Notes: a model not told the origin generated them from the letters alone. Counted from the first letter of the stretch, positions 46,934 through 55,865 are shown. The stretch: 64,000 bases of DNA from Streptomyces sp. NRRL F-5727 (GCF_000719555.1 NZ_JOGX01000033.1:1-64000); one strand, 5' to 3'. Program-made: numbers and translations.

Positions 46934-48280
46934 ATGCCCATGGGTCACACGGCCACGGCCGAGGCCGGCTCCGGCGGCCTGACAGCGACCGAGCACCGGC
47001 TGGCGAACGGCCTGAGGGTGGTGCTCTCGGAGGACCACCTGACCCCGGTCGCCGCGGTCTGCCTCTGGTACGACGTCGGCTCGCGCCACGAGGTCGCGGG
47101 CCGCACCGGCCTCGCCCACCTCTTCGAGCACCTGATGTTCCAGGGCTCGAAGCAGGTCCACGGCAACGGGCACTTCGAGCTCGTCCAGGGCGCCGGTGGC
47201 TCGCTCAACGGCACGACGAGCTTCGAGCGCACCAACTACTTCGAGACCATGCCCGCCCACCAGCTGGAGCTCGCGCTCTGGCTGGAGGCCGACCGGATGG
47301 GCTCGCTGCTCGCCGCCCTCGACGACGAGTCGATGGAGAACCAGCGGGACGTCGTGAAGAACGAGCGCCGCCAGCGGTACGACAACGTGCCGTACGGCAC
47401 CGCCTTCGAGAAGCTCACCGCGCTCGCGTACCCCGAGGGCCACCCGTACCACCACACCCCCATCGGCTCGATGGCGGACCTGGACGCGGCCACCCTGGAG
47501 GACGCGCGGAACTTCTTCCGCACCTACTACGCGCCCAACAACGCGGTCCTGTCGGTCGTCGGCGACATCGACCCGGAGCAGACGCTCGCCTGGATCGAGA
47601 AGTACTTCGGCTCCATCCCCGGCCACGACGGCAAGCCCGCCCCGCGCGACGGCGCCCTCCCGGACGTCATCGGCGAGCAGCTGCGCGAGGTCGTCGTCGA
47701 GGAGGTCCCGGCCCGCGCCCTGATGGCCGCCTACCGGCTGCCCGAGGACGGCACGCGCGCGTGCGACGCCGCCGACCTCGCCCTCACCGTGCTCGGCGGC
47801 GGCGAGTCCTCCCGCCTGCACAACCGGCTGGTCCGCCGCGACCGCACCGCCGTCGCCGCCGGCTTCGGCCTGCTCCGGCTCGCCGGCGCCCCCTCGCTCG
47901 GCTGGCTGGACGTCAAGACGTCCGGCGGCGTCGAGGTCCCCGCCATCGAGGCCGCCGTCGACGAGGAGCTCGCCCGCTTCGCCGCCGAGGGCCCGACCGC
48001 CGAGGAGATGGAGCGCGCCCAGGCCCAGCTGGAGCGCGAATGGCTCGACCGGCTCGGCACCGTCGCCGGCCGCGCGGACGAACTGTGCCGGTTCGCCGTG
48101 CTGTTCGGCGACCCGCAGCTCGCCCTCACCGCCGTCGACCGGGTCCTCGCGGTCACCGCCGACGAGGTGCGCGAGGTGGCCGCGGCCCGCCTCCGCCCCG
48201 ACAACCGGGCGGTGCTGGTGTACGAGCCGGCGCAGACCGGCGCCGAAGACAGCGACGAGGAAGAGGGAGCGGACCAGTGA
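46934..48280 (+). CDS. M16-family zinc peptidase, catalytic subunit
   Basis: 448-aa insulinase/PqqL-type peptidase. The inverted zinc motif HLFEH is at 62-66, and the downstream Glu is in ENQRDVVKNERRQRYDNVPYG (about 136-141). The second half-domain (GGGESSRLHNRLVRRD) binds the substrate N-terminus. It has no signal peptide. The ATG follows GAAGGG; an ATG two codons on is possible. A TACAGT hexamer (46890) may be its -10. It is coupled by a GTGA overlap to a second M16 protein that lacks the zinc motif, so the two should form a heterodimer, as in mitochondrial processing peptidase. Confidence 0.94.
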   Translation: MPMGHTATAEAGSGGLTATEHRLANGLRVVLSEDHLTPVAAVCLWYDVGSRHEVAGRTGLAHLFEHLMFQGSKQVHGNGHFELVQGAGGSLNGTTSFERTNYFETMPAHQLELALWLEADRMGSLLAALDDESMENQRDVVKNERRQRYDNVPYGTAFEKLTALAYPEGHPYHHTPIGSMADLDAATLEDARNFFRTYYAPNNAVLSVVGDIDPEQTLAWIEKYFGSIPGHDGKPAPRDGALPDVIGEQLREVVVEEVPARALMAAYRLPEDGTRACDAADLALTVLGGGESSRLHNRLVRRDRTAVAAGFGLLRLAGAPSLGWLDVKTSGGVEVPAIEAAVDEELARFAAEGPTAEEMERAQAQLEREWLDRLGTVAGRADELCRFAVLFGDPQLALTAVDRVLAVTADEVREVAAARLRPDNRAVLVYEPAQTGAEDSDEEEGADQ

Positions 48281-49671
48281 CGGACACCGCCCAGCCCCTG
48301 ACCAGCATGGAGTTCCACCCGCAGCCGCAGGCCGGCCAGGCCAGGCCGTGGGCCTTCCCGGCCCCCGAGCGCGCCACGCTCGACAACGGGCTGACCGTGC
48401 TGCGCTGCCACCGTCCCGGCCAGCAGGTCGTCGCCGTCGAGATCTTCTTCGACGCGCCGCTGGACGCCGAGCCCGAGGGCCTCGACGGCGTCGCCACCAT
48501 CATGGCGCGCGCCCTCTCCGAGGGGACCACCGAGCGCGGCGCCGAGGAGTTCGCGGCCGAGCTGGAGCGCTGCGGCGCCTCCCTCGACGCCCACGCGGAC
48601 CACCCCGGCGTCCGGGTCTCCCTGGAGGTCCCGGTCTCCCGCCTCCCCAAGGCGCTGGCCCTCGTCTCCGAGGCCCTGACCTCCCCGGCCTTCGACGCCG
48701 ACGAGGTCAAGCGCCTGGTCGCCAACCGGCTCGACGAGATCCCGCACGAGGCCGCCAACCCGAACCGCCGCGCGGCCAAGCAGCTCTACAAGGAGCTCTT
48801 CCCGGCCGGCACCCGGCTGTCCCGGCCGCGCCAGGGCACCGAGGAGACGGTGGAGGCCATCGACGCCGCCGCCGTCCGCGCCTTCTACGACGCGCACCTG
48901 CGCCCGTCCGCCGCCACCGCGGTCGTCGTCGGCGACCTCACCGGCGTCGACCTGGACGCGGTCCTCGCCGAGACGCTCGGCCGCTGGACCGGCGAGCCGG
49001 CGGTGCCGCGCCCGATGCAGCCGATCACCGCCGACGACACCGGACGGGTCGTCATCGTCGACCGCCCCGGCGCCGTCCAGACCCAGCTGCTCATCGGCCG
49101 GATCGGGCCGGACCGCCACGACGCCGTCTGGGCCGCGCAGGTCCTCGGCGTCTACTGCCTCGGCGGCACCCTGACGTCCCGTCTGGACGCCGTCCTGCGC
49201 GAGGAGAAGGGGTACACGTACGGCGTGCGCGCCTTCGGGCAGGTGCTCCGCTCCGACGGCGAGGGGCACGGCGCCTCGCTGCTCGCCATCAGCGGCTCGG
49301 TCGACACCCCGACCACCGGCCCGGCGCTGGAGGACCTGTGGAAGGTGCTCCGGACGCTGGCCGAGGGCGGGTTGACGGACGCCGAGCGGGACATCGCGGT
49401 GCAGAACCTGGTGGGCGTGGCCCCGCTCAAGTACGAGACGGCCGCCTCGGTCGCCGCGACCCTCTCCGACCAGGTCGAGCAGCACCTGCCGGACGACTAC
49501 CAGGCCCGGCTGTACGCGCGCCTGGCCGAGACGGGCACGGTCGAGGCCACGGCCGCCGTCGTCAGCGCCTTCCCGGTGGACCGGCTCGTCACCGTGCTCG
49601 TGGGCGACGCCGCGCAGATCGAGGAGCCCGTGCGGGCCCTCGGCATCGGCGAGGTGACCGTGGTGAGCTGA
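48277..49671 (+). CDS. M16-family peptidase homologue, non-catalytic subunit
   Basis: 464-aa M16 homologue. Where HxxEH is expected the sequence is EGLDGVATIMARALSEGT, with no zinc ligands, so this subunit is inactive. The M16_C domain is intact (VQTQLLIGRIGPDRHDAVWAAQVLGVYCLGGTLTSRLDAVLREEKGYTYGVRAF), including the Arg/Tyr pair that grips substrate in the active partner's chamber. Start overlaps the previous stop; GAGGGAGC is upstream. The pair ends at a strong hairpin. Confidence 0.93.
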   Translation: MTDTAQPLTSMEFHPQPQAGQARPWAFPAPERATLDNGLTVLRCHRPGQQVVAVEIFFDAPLDAEPEGLDGVATIMARALSEGTTERGAEEFAAELERCGASLDAHADHPGVRVSLEVPVSRLPKALALVSEALTSPAFDADEVKRLVANRLDEIPHEAANPNRRAAKQLYKELFPAGTRLSRPRQGTEETVEAIDAAAVRAFYDAHLRPSAATAVVVGDLTGVDLDAVLAETLGRWTGEPAVPRPMQPITADDTGRVVIVDRPGAVQTQLLIGRIGPDRHDAVWAAQVLGVYCLGGTLTSRLDAVLREEKGYTYGVRAFGQVLRSDGEGHGASLLAISGSVDTPTTGPALEDLWKVLRTLAEGGLTDAERDIAVQNLVGVAPLKYETAASVAATLSDQVEQHLPDDYQARLYARLAETGTVEATAAVVSAFPVDRLVTVLVGDAAQIEEPVRALGIGEVTVVS

Positions 49672-49687
49672 CGCTCCGTCGGCCCCG

Positions 49688-49727
49688 GCGGAGGTCTCCG
49701 ATGCGGTGAAGCGTCGGAGACCTCCGC
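49688..49727 (+). terminator. Terminator after the M16 pair
   Basis: GCGGAGGTCTCCGA and TCGGAGACCTCCGC form a perfect 14-bp stem with a 12-nt loop, followed by TTT. Confidence 0.92.
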
Positions 49728-49875
49728 TTTGTCCGTTATGGCGTCAAGGGTGATCGTATGCCTTGTGGCATGTCTTACAAATGCGCGTGTCTGTTTGGCG
49801 ATCGCCACCCGTCCGGCCTAGCGTCGATCCGGCTGTCCGGCCGACGCACGCGCCGCATCCGCGGCACCGGACAGT

Positions 49876-50020
49876 CATCGCCGAGTCCCCGTCAGGCGCG
49901 AGCCTGGGGAGCCGGGGACCCACGCAGTCCCTGGGGTGAATCGGACGCCTTCGCCCGCGCGGAGGGGCCCGTAGGAGACCTTCCTGCTCCGAACCCGTCA
50001 GCTAACCCGGTAGGCGAGAA
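49876..50020 (+). ncRNA. c-di-AMP (ydaO-yuaA) riboswitch before the M23 gene
   Basis: The leader matches the c-di-AMP riboswitch: the conserved blocks GGGGAGCCGGGGACCCA, GGGGTGAATC and GTAGGAGACCTTCCTGCTCCGAACCCGTCAGCTAACCCGGTAGGCG appear in order, with P1 formed by TCGCC (49878-49882) and GGCGA (50013-50017). In Streptomyces this class precedes cell-wall hydrolase genes and lowers their expression when c-di-AMP is high. A separate 8-bp hairpin (CTGTCCGG, 49833) lies just upstream. The rest of this 367-nt gap holds the M16 terminator and the promoter. Confidence 0.92.
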
Positions 50021-50038
50021 GGAAGGAAAGGAACCGTC

Positions 50039-50809
50039 TTGGCGTTCACCCGTGCCACCGGGAAGCATCGTGGTGCGAGCCGACTGGCTCGCCGCAGCGC
50101 CGGCATCGCCGGCGTGGCCGCCCTCGCGACCACCGGCGTCGTCGGCACCCTCGCCTCTCCGGCGCTCGCCGCCGACACGGACGACCGTTCCGCCGAGGAC
50201 ACCGGCCTCATGAAGGTGATCGCCGACGAGTCCATCGCCGACCAGATCAACGCGCAGGCCGCCGCCCAGGAGCAGGAGGCCGCCGAGGCCGAGGCCCGGG
50301 CCAAGGCGCGCGCCGAGGCGAAGCGCAAGGCCGAGGCCCGCGCCAAGGAGATCCGCGAGGAGAGGGAGCGCGCCGCCCGCGAGGCCGAGCGCCGCCGGCT
50401 CGCCTCCTTCAACCTCCCCGTCGCCGGCTCGTACGTCTCCACCGGCTACAAGACCGGCGGCTCCCTCTGGTCCTCCGGCAGCCACTCCGGCGTCGACTTC
50501 CACGCCGCCTACGGCAGCTCGGTCGTCTCCGTCGGCTCCGGCACCGTCGTCGAGGCCGGCTGGGGCGGCGCGTACGGCAACAACATCGTGATCCGGATGA
50601 ACGACGGCACCTACACCCAGTACGGCCACCTGTCGTCCATCGGCGTCTACGTCGGCCAGTCCGTCGAGCCCGGCCAGCAGATAGGCGTCTCCGGCTCGAC
50701 CGGCAACTCGACCGGCCCGCACCTCCACTTCGAGGCCCGGACCACCGCCGAGTACGGCTCCGACATCAACCCCGTCGCGTACCTCCGCGCCCGCGGTGTC
50801 AGCCTCTGA
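50039..50809 (+). CDS. Secreted M23 peptidoglycan endopeptidase
   Basis: 256-aa cell-wall hydrolase. Residues 1-44 form a signal peptide (RRSAGIAGVAALATTGVVGTLASPALA). Residues 69-120 are an Ala/Glu/Arg-rich coiled coil. The C-terminal LytM/M23 domain has zinc ligands His149 and Asp153 (SHSGVDFH) and the HLH motif at 228-230. The TTG start follows a purine-rich GAAGGAAAGGAA. The gene is under a c-di-AMP riboswitch, so it likely acts in germination, growth or cell-wall remodelling. It is terminated by a hairpin with a T-tract. Confidence 0.95.
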   Translation: MAFTRATGKHRGASRLARRSAGIAGVAALATTGVVGTLASPALAADTDDRSAEDTGLMKVIADESIADQINAQAAAQEQEAAEAEARAKARAEAKRKAEARAKEIREERERAAREAERRRLASFNLPVAGSYVSTGYKTGGSLWSSGSHSGVDFHAAYGSSVVSVGSGTVVEAGWGGAYGNNIVIRMNDGTYTQYGHLSSIGVYVGQSVEPGQQIGVSGSTGNSTGPHLHFEARTTAEYGSDINPVAYLRARGVSL

Positions 50810-50830
50810 CCCGCCACCCCGCCCCGAATC

Positions 50831-50860
50831 GGCCCCGGCTCCCATGAGCCGGGGCCTTTT
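50831..50860 (+). terminator. Rho-independent terminator after the M23 gene
   Basis: GGCCCCGGCTC and GAGCCGGGGCC form an 11-bp stem with a 4-nt loop, followed by TTTT. Confidence 0.95.
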
Positions 50861-51001
50861 CGTCGCTCCGCGTCCGGTACGCCCCCGCCGTGAACCGGCC
50901 GAATTCCGAGGGGGCATCGGAATTTCCGGCGCGCTGCAATAGAGTCGCGGAAGAAGCGCCGCTCGAATTCGGGGCGCGCGGAGTGAATACGGAGGTCGGA
51001 C

Positions 51002-51685
51002 ATGCGGGTTCCCGCGCAATCGGTATGCACGGCGATCCGGGACGACATCGTCTCGGGGGTCTTCGAGCGCGGCAGCCGGCTGACCGAGGAACAGCTCGCC
51101 CGCCGCTACGGCGTCTCCCGCGTCCCGGTCCGCGAGGCCCTGCGCACCCTGGAGTCCGAGGGCTTCGTGGTCAGCCGCCGGCACGCGGGCGCCCATGTCG
51201 CCGAGCCCACCGACCAGGAGGCCGCCGACCTCCTCGACGTACGGGCGCTGCTCGAACCGCTCGGCGCCGCCCGGGCGGCGCAGCGGCGCACCGAAGCCCA
51301 CCTCAAGGTGCTGCGCGGCCTGGTCAGGCTGGGGCAGGAGCGGGCCCGCCGGGGGCAGGGGGAGGATCTGCGGGCGCTCGGCGGCTGGTTCCACGAGACG
51401 CTCGCGCAGGCGTCCGGCAGCCCGGCGCTGGCCGTCCTCCTGACCCAGCTGCGGCACAAGATCGCCTGGATGTACACGGTGGACCAGCCGGACCGGCCGG
51501 TGGACGCCTGGGCCGAGCACGGGGCGATCGTCGACGCCATCGCGCGGGGGGACGCCGAGCGGGCCCGGTCGCTGACCGCCCTGCACGCCGAGCACGCGCT
51601 TCCGCTGCACCGGCTGAAAAGGCCGGAGCGGGGCCGTGTGAGGGTTTCGCAACATGCCGTCAACACGGCGAGCGTCCGGAATTAA
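51002..51685 (+). CDS. GntR-family regulator (FCD type)
   Basis: 227-aa regulator. The winged helix is AIRDDIVSGVFERGSRLTEEQLARRYGVSRVPVREALRTLESEGFVVSRRHAGAHVAE (about 11-70). The FCD effector domain has the usual metal-binding His residues (GWFHETLAQASGSP, WAEHGAIVDAIARGDAERAR, LHAEHALPLHR). The ATG has GGAGG 6 nt upstream. It is next to ptsH in convergent orientation, but it is not DasR-like in its effector domain. The target is unknown. Confidence 0.88.
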   Translation: MRVPAQSVCTAIRDDIVSGVFERGSRLTEEQLARRYGVSRVPVREALRTLESEGFVVSRRHAGAHVAEPTDQEAADLLDVRALLEPLGAARAAQRRTEAHLKVLRGLVRLGQERARRGQGEDLRALGGWFHETLAQASGSPALAVLLTQLRHKIAWMYTVDQPDRPVDAWAEHGAIVDAIARGDAERARSLTALHAEHALPLHRLKRPERGRVRVSQHAVNTASVRN

Positions 51686-51770
51686 CACGGACGCCGTATA
51701 CAAAGAATAGCAATTCCGGGGCCTTTTTCGTGCTGCCCGGAAAAGGGAATTCCGTGGATCCGGAAATGCC

Positions 51771-51812
51771 GGACGGCCGTGTCCGCCGGGAATTCCGGGG
51801 ACACGGCCGTCC
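51771..51812. terminator. Bidirectional hairpin, GntR gene/ptsH
   Basis: GGACGGCCGTGTCC and GGACACGGCCGTCC form a perfect 14-bp stem; the loop contains a small GAATTC-centred palindrome. Confidence 0.88.
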
Positions 51813-51840
51813 GGGACGCGCGGGGAACCGACCCGCCGGG

Positions 51841-52122
51841 TCAGACCGTCTCGGGGAGCTCGTCGAGGCCCTCGGCGACGAGCTTGGCGAGGCGCTCCAG
51901 CGCGGCCTCGGCGCCGTCGGCGTCCGAAGCGAGCACGATCTCCTCGCCGCCCTGCGCGCCCAGGCCGAGCACCGCGAGCATGGAGGCGGCGTTCACCGGG
52001 TTGCCGTCGGCCTTGGCGATGGTCACCGGGACACCGGAGGCCGTGGCGGCACGGACGAAGATGGAGGCGGGGCGGGCGTGCAGGCCCTCGGCCCAGCCGA
52101 CGTTGACGCGGCGCTCAGCCAT
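51841..52122 (-). CDS. ptsH: HPr, phosphocarrier protein of the PTS
   Basis: 93-aa HPr that passes phosphate from enzyme I to EIIA proteins. The active-site His15 is in GLHARPAS and the Ser47 position is in NAASMLAVLGLGA. The terminal helix is DGAEAALERLAKLVAEGL. The ATG follows AAGGGC. It stands alone, without ptsI or crr, as is usual in Streptomyces. A DasR (dre) site lies 26 nt upstream, so expression should rise when amino-sugar phosphates release DasR. Confidence 0.97.
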   Translation of the reverse strand: MAERRVNVGWAEGLHARPASIFVRAATASGVPVTIAKADGNPVNAASMLAVLGLGAQGGEEIVLASDADGAEAALERLAKLVAEGLDELPETV

Positions 52123-52147
52123 GGTGTTGCCCTTCAGGTCTTCGGCG

Positions 52148-52163
52148 GGTTGTCTAGACCAGT
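52148..52163 (-). promoter_or_regulatory. DasR-responsive element (dre) of ptsH
   Basis: On the minus strand the site reads ACTGGTCTAGACAACC, matching 13 of 16 positions of the dre consensus ACTGGTCTAGACCACT. DasR control of ptsH is established in S. coelicolor. Confidence 0.87.
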
Positions 52164-52298
52164 CTCTCACGGGAAGCGGAGTGCTCCCGTCGACATTGGT
52201 CCCACCACCGTACGACGTTCGGCCCCCGTCCCCGGCACAGGGGCGCGGACGGCGCGCGCACGGTGCCGGTGTCACACCCCGGTCGTAGGCTGTGCCCC

Positions 52299-55226
52299 AT
52301 GCGGAGCGCGTCGGAGCAGACGGACGGACCGGACGGGGCGGGCGGGGCGGGAGCGGGGGAGCACCCGGCCCCGGAGGAGCACGCCTACCCCGACCACTGG
52401 GAGGCCGACGTCGTGCTCCGCGACGGCGGCACGGCCCGCGTCCGCCCCATCACCGCCGACGACGCCGACCGGCTCGTCAGCTTCTACGAGCAGGTCTCGG
52501 ACGAGTCGAAGTACTACCGCTTCTTCGCCCCCTACCCACGGCTCTCCGCCAAGGACGTCCACCGCTTCACCCACCACGACTTCGTCGACCGGGTCGGCCT
52601 CGCCGCCACCGTCGGCGGCGAGTTCATCGCCACCGTCCGCTACGACCGGATCGACGAGCGCGGCCTGCCCGCGTCGTCCCCCGCCGACGAGGCCGAGGTC
52701 GCCTTCCTCGTCCAGGACGCCCACCAGGGCCGCGGCGTCGCCTCCGCCCTCCTCGAGCACATCGCGGCCGTCGCCCGCGAGCGCGGCATCCGCCGCTTCG
52801 CCGCCGAGGTCCTCCCCGCCAACACCAAGATGATCAAGGTGTTCACGGACGCCGGCTACACCCAGAAGCGCAGCTTCGAGGACGGCTCCGTCCGGCTCCA
52901 CCTCGACCTGGAGCCCACCGACCGCTCCCTCGCCGTCCAGCGCGCCCGCGAGCAGCGCGCCGAGGCCCGCTCCGTCCAGCGGCTCCTCGCCCCCGGCTCG
53001 GTGGCCGTCGTCGGCGCCGGACGCACCCCCGGCGGCGTCGGCCGCACGGTCCTGCGGAACCTGCGGGGCGCCGGCTTCACCGGCCAGCTGTACGCGGTCA
53101 ACCCCGCCCTCGGCGCCCCCGCGGCCGACCTCGACGGCGTGCCCGCCTTCCCCTCCGTCGCCGCCATCGGCGCCCCCGTCGACCTCGCGATCGTCGCCGT
53201 CCCCGCCGAGCGGGTCCCCGAGGTCGTCGCCGACTGCGGCGAGCACGGCGTCCGCGGCCTCGTCGTCCTCTCCGCCGGATACGCCGAGAGCGGCACCGAG
53301 GGCCGCGAGCGCCAGCGCGCCCTGGTCCGGCAGGCCCGCTCGTACGGCATGCGGATCATCGGCCCCAACGCCTTCGGGATCATCAACACCGCCGACGACG
53401 TCCGGCTCAACGCCTCCCTCGCCCCCGAGATGCCCGCCGCCGGCCGCATCGGCCTCTTCACGCAGTCCGGCGCCATCGGCATCGCCCTCCTCGCCGGGCT
53501 GCACCGGCGCGGCGCGGGGCTCTCCTCCTTCATCTCCGCCGGCAACCGCGCGGACGTCTCCGGCAACGACTTCCTCCAGCACTGGTACGACGACCCGGCG
53601 ACCGACGTCGTCCTCCTCTACCTGGAGTCGATCGGCAACCCGCGCAAGTTCACCCGGCTCGCCCGCCGCACCGCCGCCGTCAAGCCGGTCGTCGTCGTCA
53701 AGGGCGCCCGCCACAGCGGCAGCGCCCCGCCCGGCCACCGGGTCCCCGTCACCCGCATCCCGCACGCCACCGTCTCCGCGCTGCTCCGCCAGGCCGGCGT
53801 CATCCGCGTCGACACCGTCACCGAGCTCGTCGACGCCGGACTGCTCCTCGCCGCACAGCCGCTGCCCGCCGGACCACGCGTCGCGATCCTCGGCAACTCG
53901 GAGTCCCTCGGCCTCCTCACGTACGACGCCTGCCTCACCGAGGGCCTGCGCCCGCAGCGGCCCCTGGACCTGACGACCGCCGCCACCCCGGCCGACTTCC
54001 GGGACGCGCTCGCCGCCGCCCTCGCCGACGACTCCTGCGACGCGGTCGTCGTCACCGCGATCCCCTGGGTCGGCATCGAGGGCACCACCGAGGTCCTCGC
54101 CGAGTCCCTCCGCGAGGCCGTCGCCGGCAGCGGGGCCGCCGGCGCCGCCAAGCCGGTCGTCGTCGTCCACGTCGAGATGGGCGGTCTCGCCGAAGCCCTC
54201 TCCGCCGCCACCAGCACCCGCCCCGCACCCGCCCGCACCCGCCGCCCGGCCGCCGCCGCGCCGACCGCCCCGGAGCCCGCCGCGGCCGCCGTGCCCGCGC
54301 CGGAGCAGTCACCGGAGGCGCCGGACCCGCAGCCGCCCGCCCCCGTCCGGAACATCCCCGCCTACCCCGCCGCCGAGCGGGCCGTCCGCGCGCTCGCCGA
54401 GGCCGTGCGGTACGGACAGTGGCGGCGGCAGGCCGCCGAGCCGGGACGCGTACCGGAGTACGACTCCATCGACGAGACCGGCGCCGCCGCCCTCATCGAC
54501 CGGGTGCTCGAGGAGCGGGGCGCCGGACAGGAGTCCCGCGGCGTGACGCTCACCGCCGACGAGGCCCGCGAGCTGCTCGGCCGCTACGGCATCGAGGTCC
54601 GCCCCACCCTGCCCGCGCCCGGGCCCGACGAGGCCGTGGCCGCCGCCGCCCGACTCGGCTACCCGGTGGCGCTCAAGACCACCGCACCCCACCTCCGCCA
54701 CCGCCCCGACCTCGGCGGCGTCCGGCTCGACCTGGCGACCGAGGAGCAGCTGCGGACCGCCTACGCCGAGCTCACCGAGGCCCTCGGCAAGCCCGCGGAG
54801 CTCCAGCCCGTCGTCCAGGCGATGGTGCCCCGGGGCGTCGACACCGTCGTGCGCGCCGCGATCGACCCCGCCGCCGGCGCCGTGCTCTCCTTCGGCCTGG
54901 CCGGGGCCGCCTCCGAACTGCTCGGCGACACCGCCCACCGGCTGGTTCCGGCCACCGACCGGGACGCCGCCGAGCTGGTCCGCTCCATCCGCACCGCCCC
55001 GCTGCTCTTCGGCTGGCGCGGCTCGGCCCCCGTCGACACCCCCGCCCTGGAGGAGCTGCTGCTCCGGGTCTCCCGGCTCGTCGACGACCACCCGGAGATC
55101 GTCTCCGTCGCCCTCGAACCGGCCGTGGTCGCCCCCACGGGCGTCTCCGTCCTCGGCGCCGCGGTCCGCCTCGCCCCGGCCGCCCCCACCACCGACCTCG
55201 GCCCCCGCCGCCTGCCCGGCTACTGA
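52299..55226 (+). CDS. GNAT acetyltransferase fused to NDP-forming acyl-CoA synthetase domains (Pat-like)
   Basis: 975-aa multidomain protein. Residues 30-200 are a GNAT domain with the acetyl-CoA loop (QDAHQGRGVASALL). Then follow the CoA-binding domain (VAVVGAGRTPGGVGRTVLRNLR, about 235-360), the CoA-ligase flavodoxin-like domain (VAILGNSESLGLLTYDA), a low-complexity Pro/Ala linker (about 640-690), and the ATP-grasp domain (EARELLGRYGIEV to the end). The order resembles Pat-type protein acetyltransferases of Streptomyces and mycobacteria. The loop after KPVVVVKGARHSG lacks the usual SHT phospho-histidine segment (it reads SAPPGHR), so the synthetase half may be inactive and serve to sense ligands. 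TAGGCT ends 7 nt before the ATG. Confidence 0.9.
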   Translation: MRSASEQTDGPDGAGGAGAGEHPAPEEHAYPDHWEADVVLRDGGTARVRPITADDADRLVSFYEQVSDESKYYRFFAPYPRLSAKDVHRFTHHDFVDRVGLAATVGGEFIATVRYDRIDERGLPASSPADEAEVAFLVQDAHQGRGVASALLEHIAAVARERGIRRFAAEVLPANTKMIKVFTDAGYTQKRSFEDGSVRLHLDLEPTDRSLAVQRAREQRAEARSVQRLLAPGSVAVVGAGRTPGGVGRTVLRNLRGAGFTGQLYAVNPALGAPAADLDGVPAFPSVAAIGAPVDLAIVAVPAERVPEVVADCGEHGVRGLVVLSAGYAESGTEGRERQRALVRQARSYGMRIIGPNAFGIINTADDVRLNASLAPEMPAAGRIGLFTQSGAIGIALLAGLHRRGAGLSSFISAGNRADVSGNDFLQHWYDDPATDVVLLYLESIGNPRKFTRLARRTAAVKPVVVVKGARHSGSAPPGHRVPVTRIPHATVSALLRQAGVIRVDTVTELVDAGLLLAAQPLPAGPRVAILGNSESLGLLTYDACLTEGLRPQRPLDLTTAATPADFRDALAAALADDSCDAVVVTAIPWVGIEGTTEVLAESLREAVAGSGAAGAAKPVVVVHVEMGGLAEALSAATSTRPAPARTRRPAAAAPTAPEPAAAAVPAPEQSPEAPDPQPPAPVRNIPAYPAAERAVRALAEAVRYGQWRRQAAEPGRVPEYDSIDETGAAALIDRVLEERGAGQESRGVTLTADEARELLGRYGIEVRPTLPAPGPDEAVAAAARLGYPVALKTTAPHLRHRPDLGGVRLDLATEEQLRTAYAELTEALGKPAELQPVVQAMVPRGVDTVVRAAIDPAAGAVLSFGLAGAASELLGDTAHRLVPATDRDAAELVRSIRTAPLLFGWRGSAPVDTPALEELLLRVSRLVDDHPEIVSVALEPAVVAPTGVSVLGAAVRLAPAAPTTDLGPRRLPGY

Positions 55227-55265
55227 CGGGCCGGAGGGGGTCCGCAGCCCCGTAGGATGGAGTCC

Positions 55266-55865
55266 ATGGCGAAGACCGGTACGACGACCCAGGGGCTGCG
55301 CGCGGCGATCGAGCGCAGCGGCTACTACCCGGCACTCGTGGCCGAGGCGGTGGAGGCCGCCGTCGGCGGCGAGGACGTCGCGTCGTACGTGGTCCACCAG
55401 GAGACCACCTTCGACGCCAACGAGGTCCGGCGCCACGTCACCGTCCTCGTGCTCACCCCGAGCCGCTTCATCGTCAGCCACACCGACGAGCAGGCCGCCG
55501 ACAACAGCTCGCCGAGCCCGTACGCCACCACGTCCACCGAGTCCGTGAAGCTCGACCGGATCTCGTCGGTCGTGGTCAGCCGGGTCGTCGCCAACCCGGA
55601 GTCGTACACCCCGGGCACCGTGCCCCGCGAGGTCGTCCTCACCATCGGCTGGGGCGCCGTCTCCCGGATCGACCTGGAGCCCGCCGCCTGCGGCGACCCG
55701 AACTGCGACGCCGACCACGGCTACACCGGCAACGCCACCGCCGACGACCTCAGCCTGCGGGTCAGCGAGGCCGGCGACGGCCCGGACACCGTCCGGCAGA
55801 CCCTCACCTTCGCCCAGGCACTCTCCGAGGCCACCGCCGCCACCGCGCCGACGGCCGGCCGCTGA
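55266..55865 (+). CDS. DUF5998 family protein
   Basis: 199-aa actinobacterial protein of unknown function. KTGTTTQGLRAAIERSGYYPALVAEAVEAAVGGEDVASYVVHQETTFDANEVRRHVTVLVLTPSRFIVSHTDE is a beta-rich PH-like start. The GDPNCDADHGYTG segment with Cys/His/Asp may bind metal. The ATG is chosen for GGATGGAG upstream; an ATG 9 nt earlier is possible. A TAGGAT hexamer ends 7 nt before this start, overlapping the ribosome-binding site, so a leaderless transcript is possible. It overlaps the next gene by one base (TGATG). Confidence 0.85.
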   Translation: MAKTGTTTQGLRAAIERSGYYPALVAEAVEAAVGGEDVASYVVHQETTFDANEVRRHVTVLVLTPSRFIVSHTDEQAADNSSPSPYATTSTESVKLDRISSVVVSRVVANPESYTPGTVPREVVLTIGWGAVSRIDLEPAACGDPNCDADHGYTGNATADDLSLRVSEAGDGPDTVRQTLTFAQALSEATAATAPTAGR

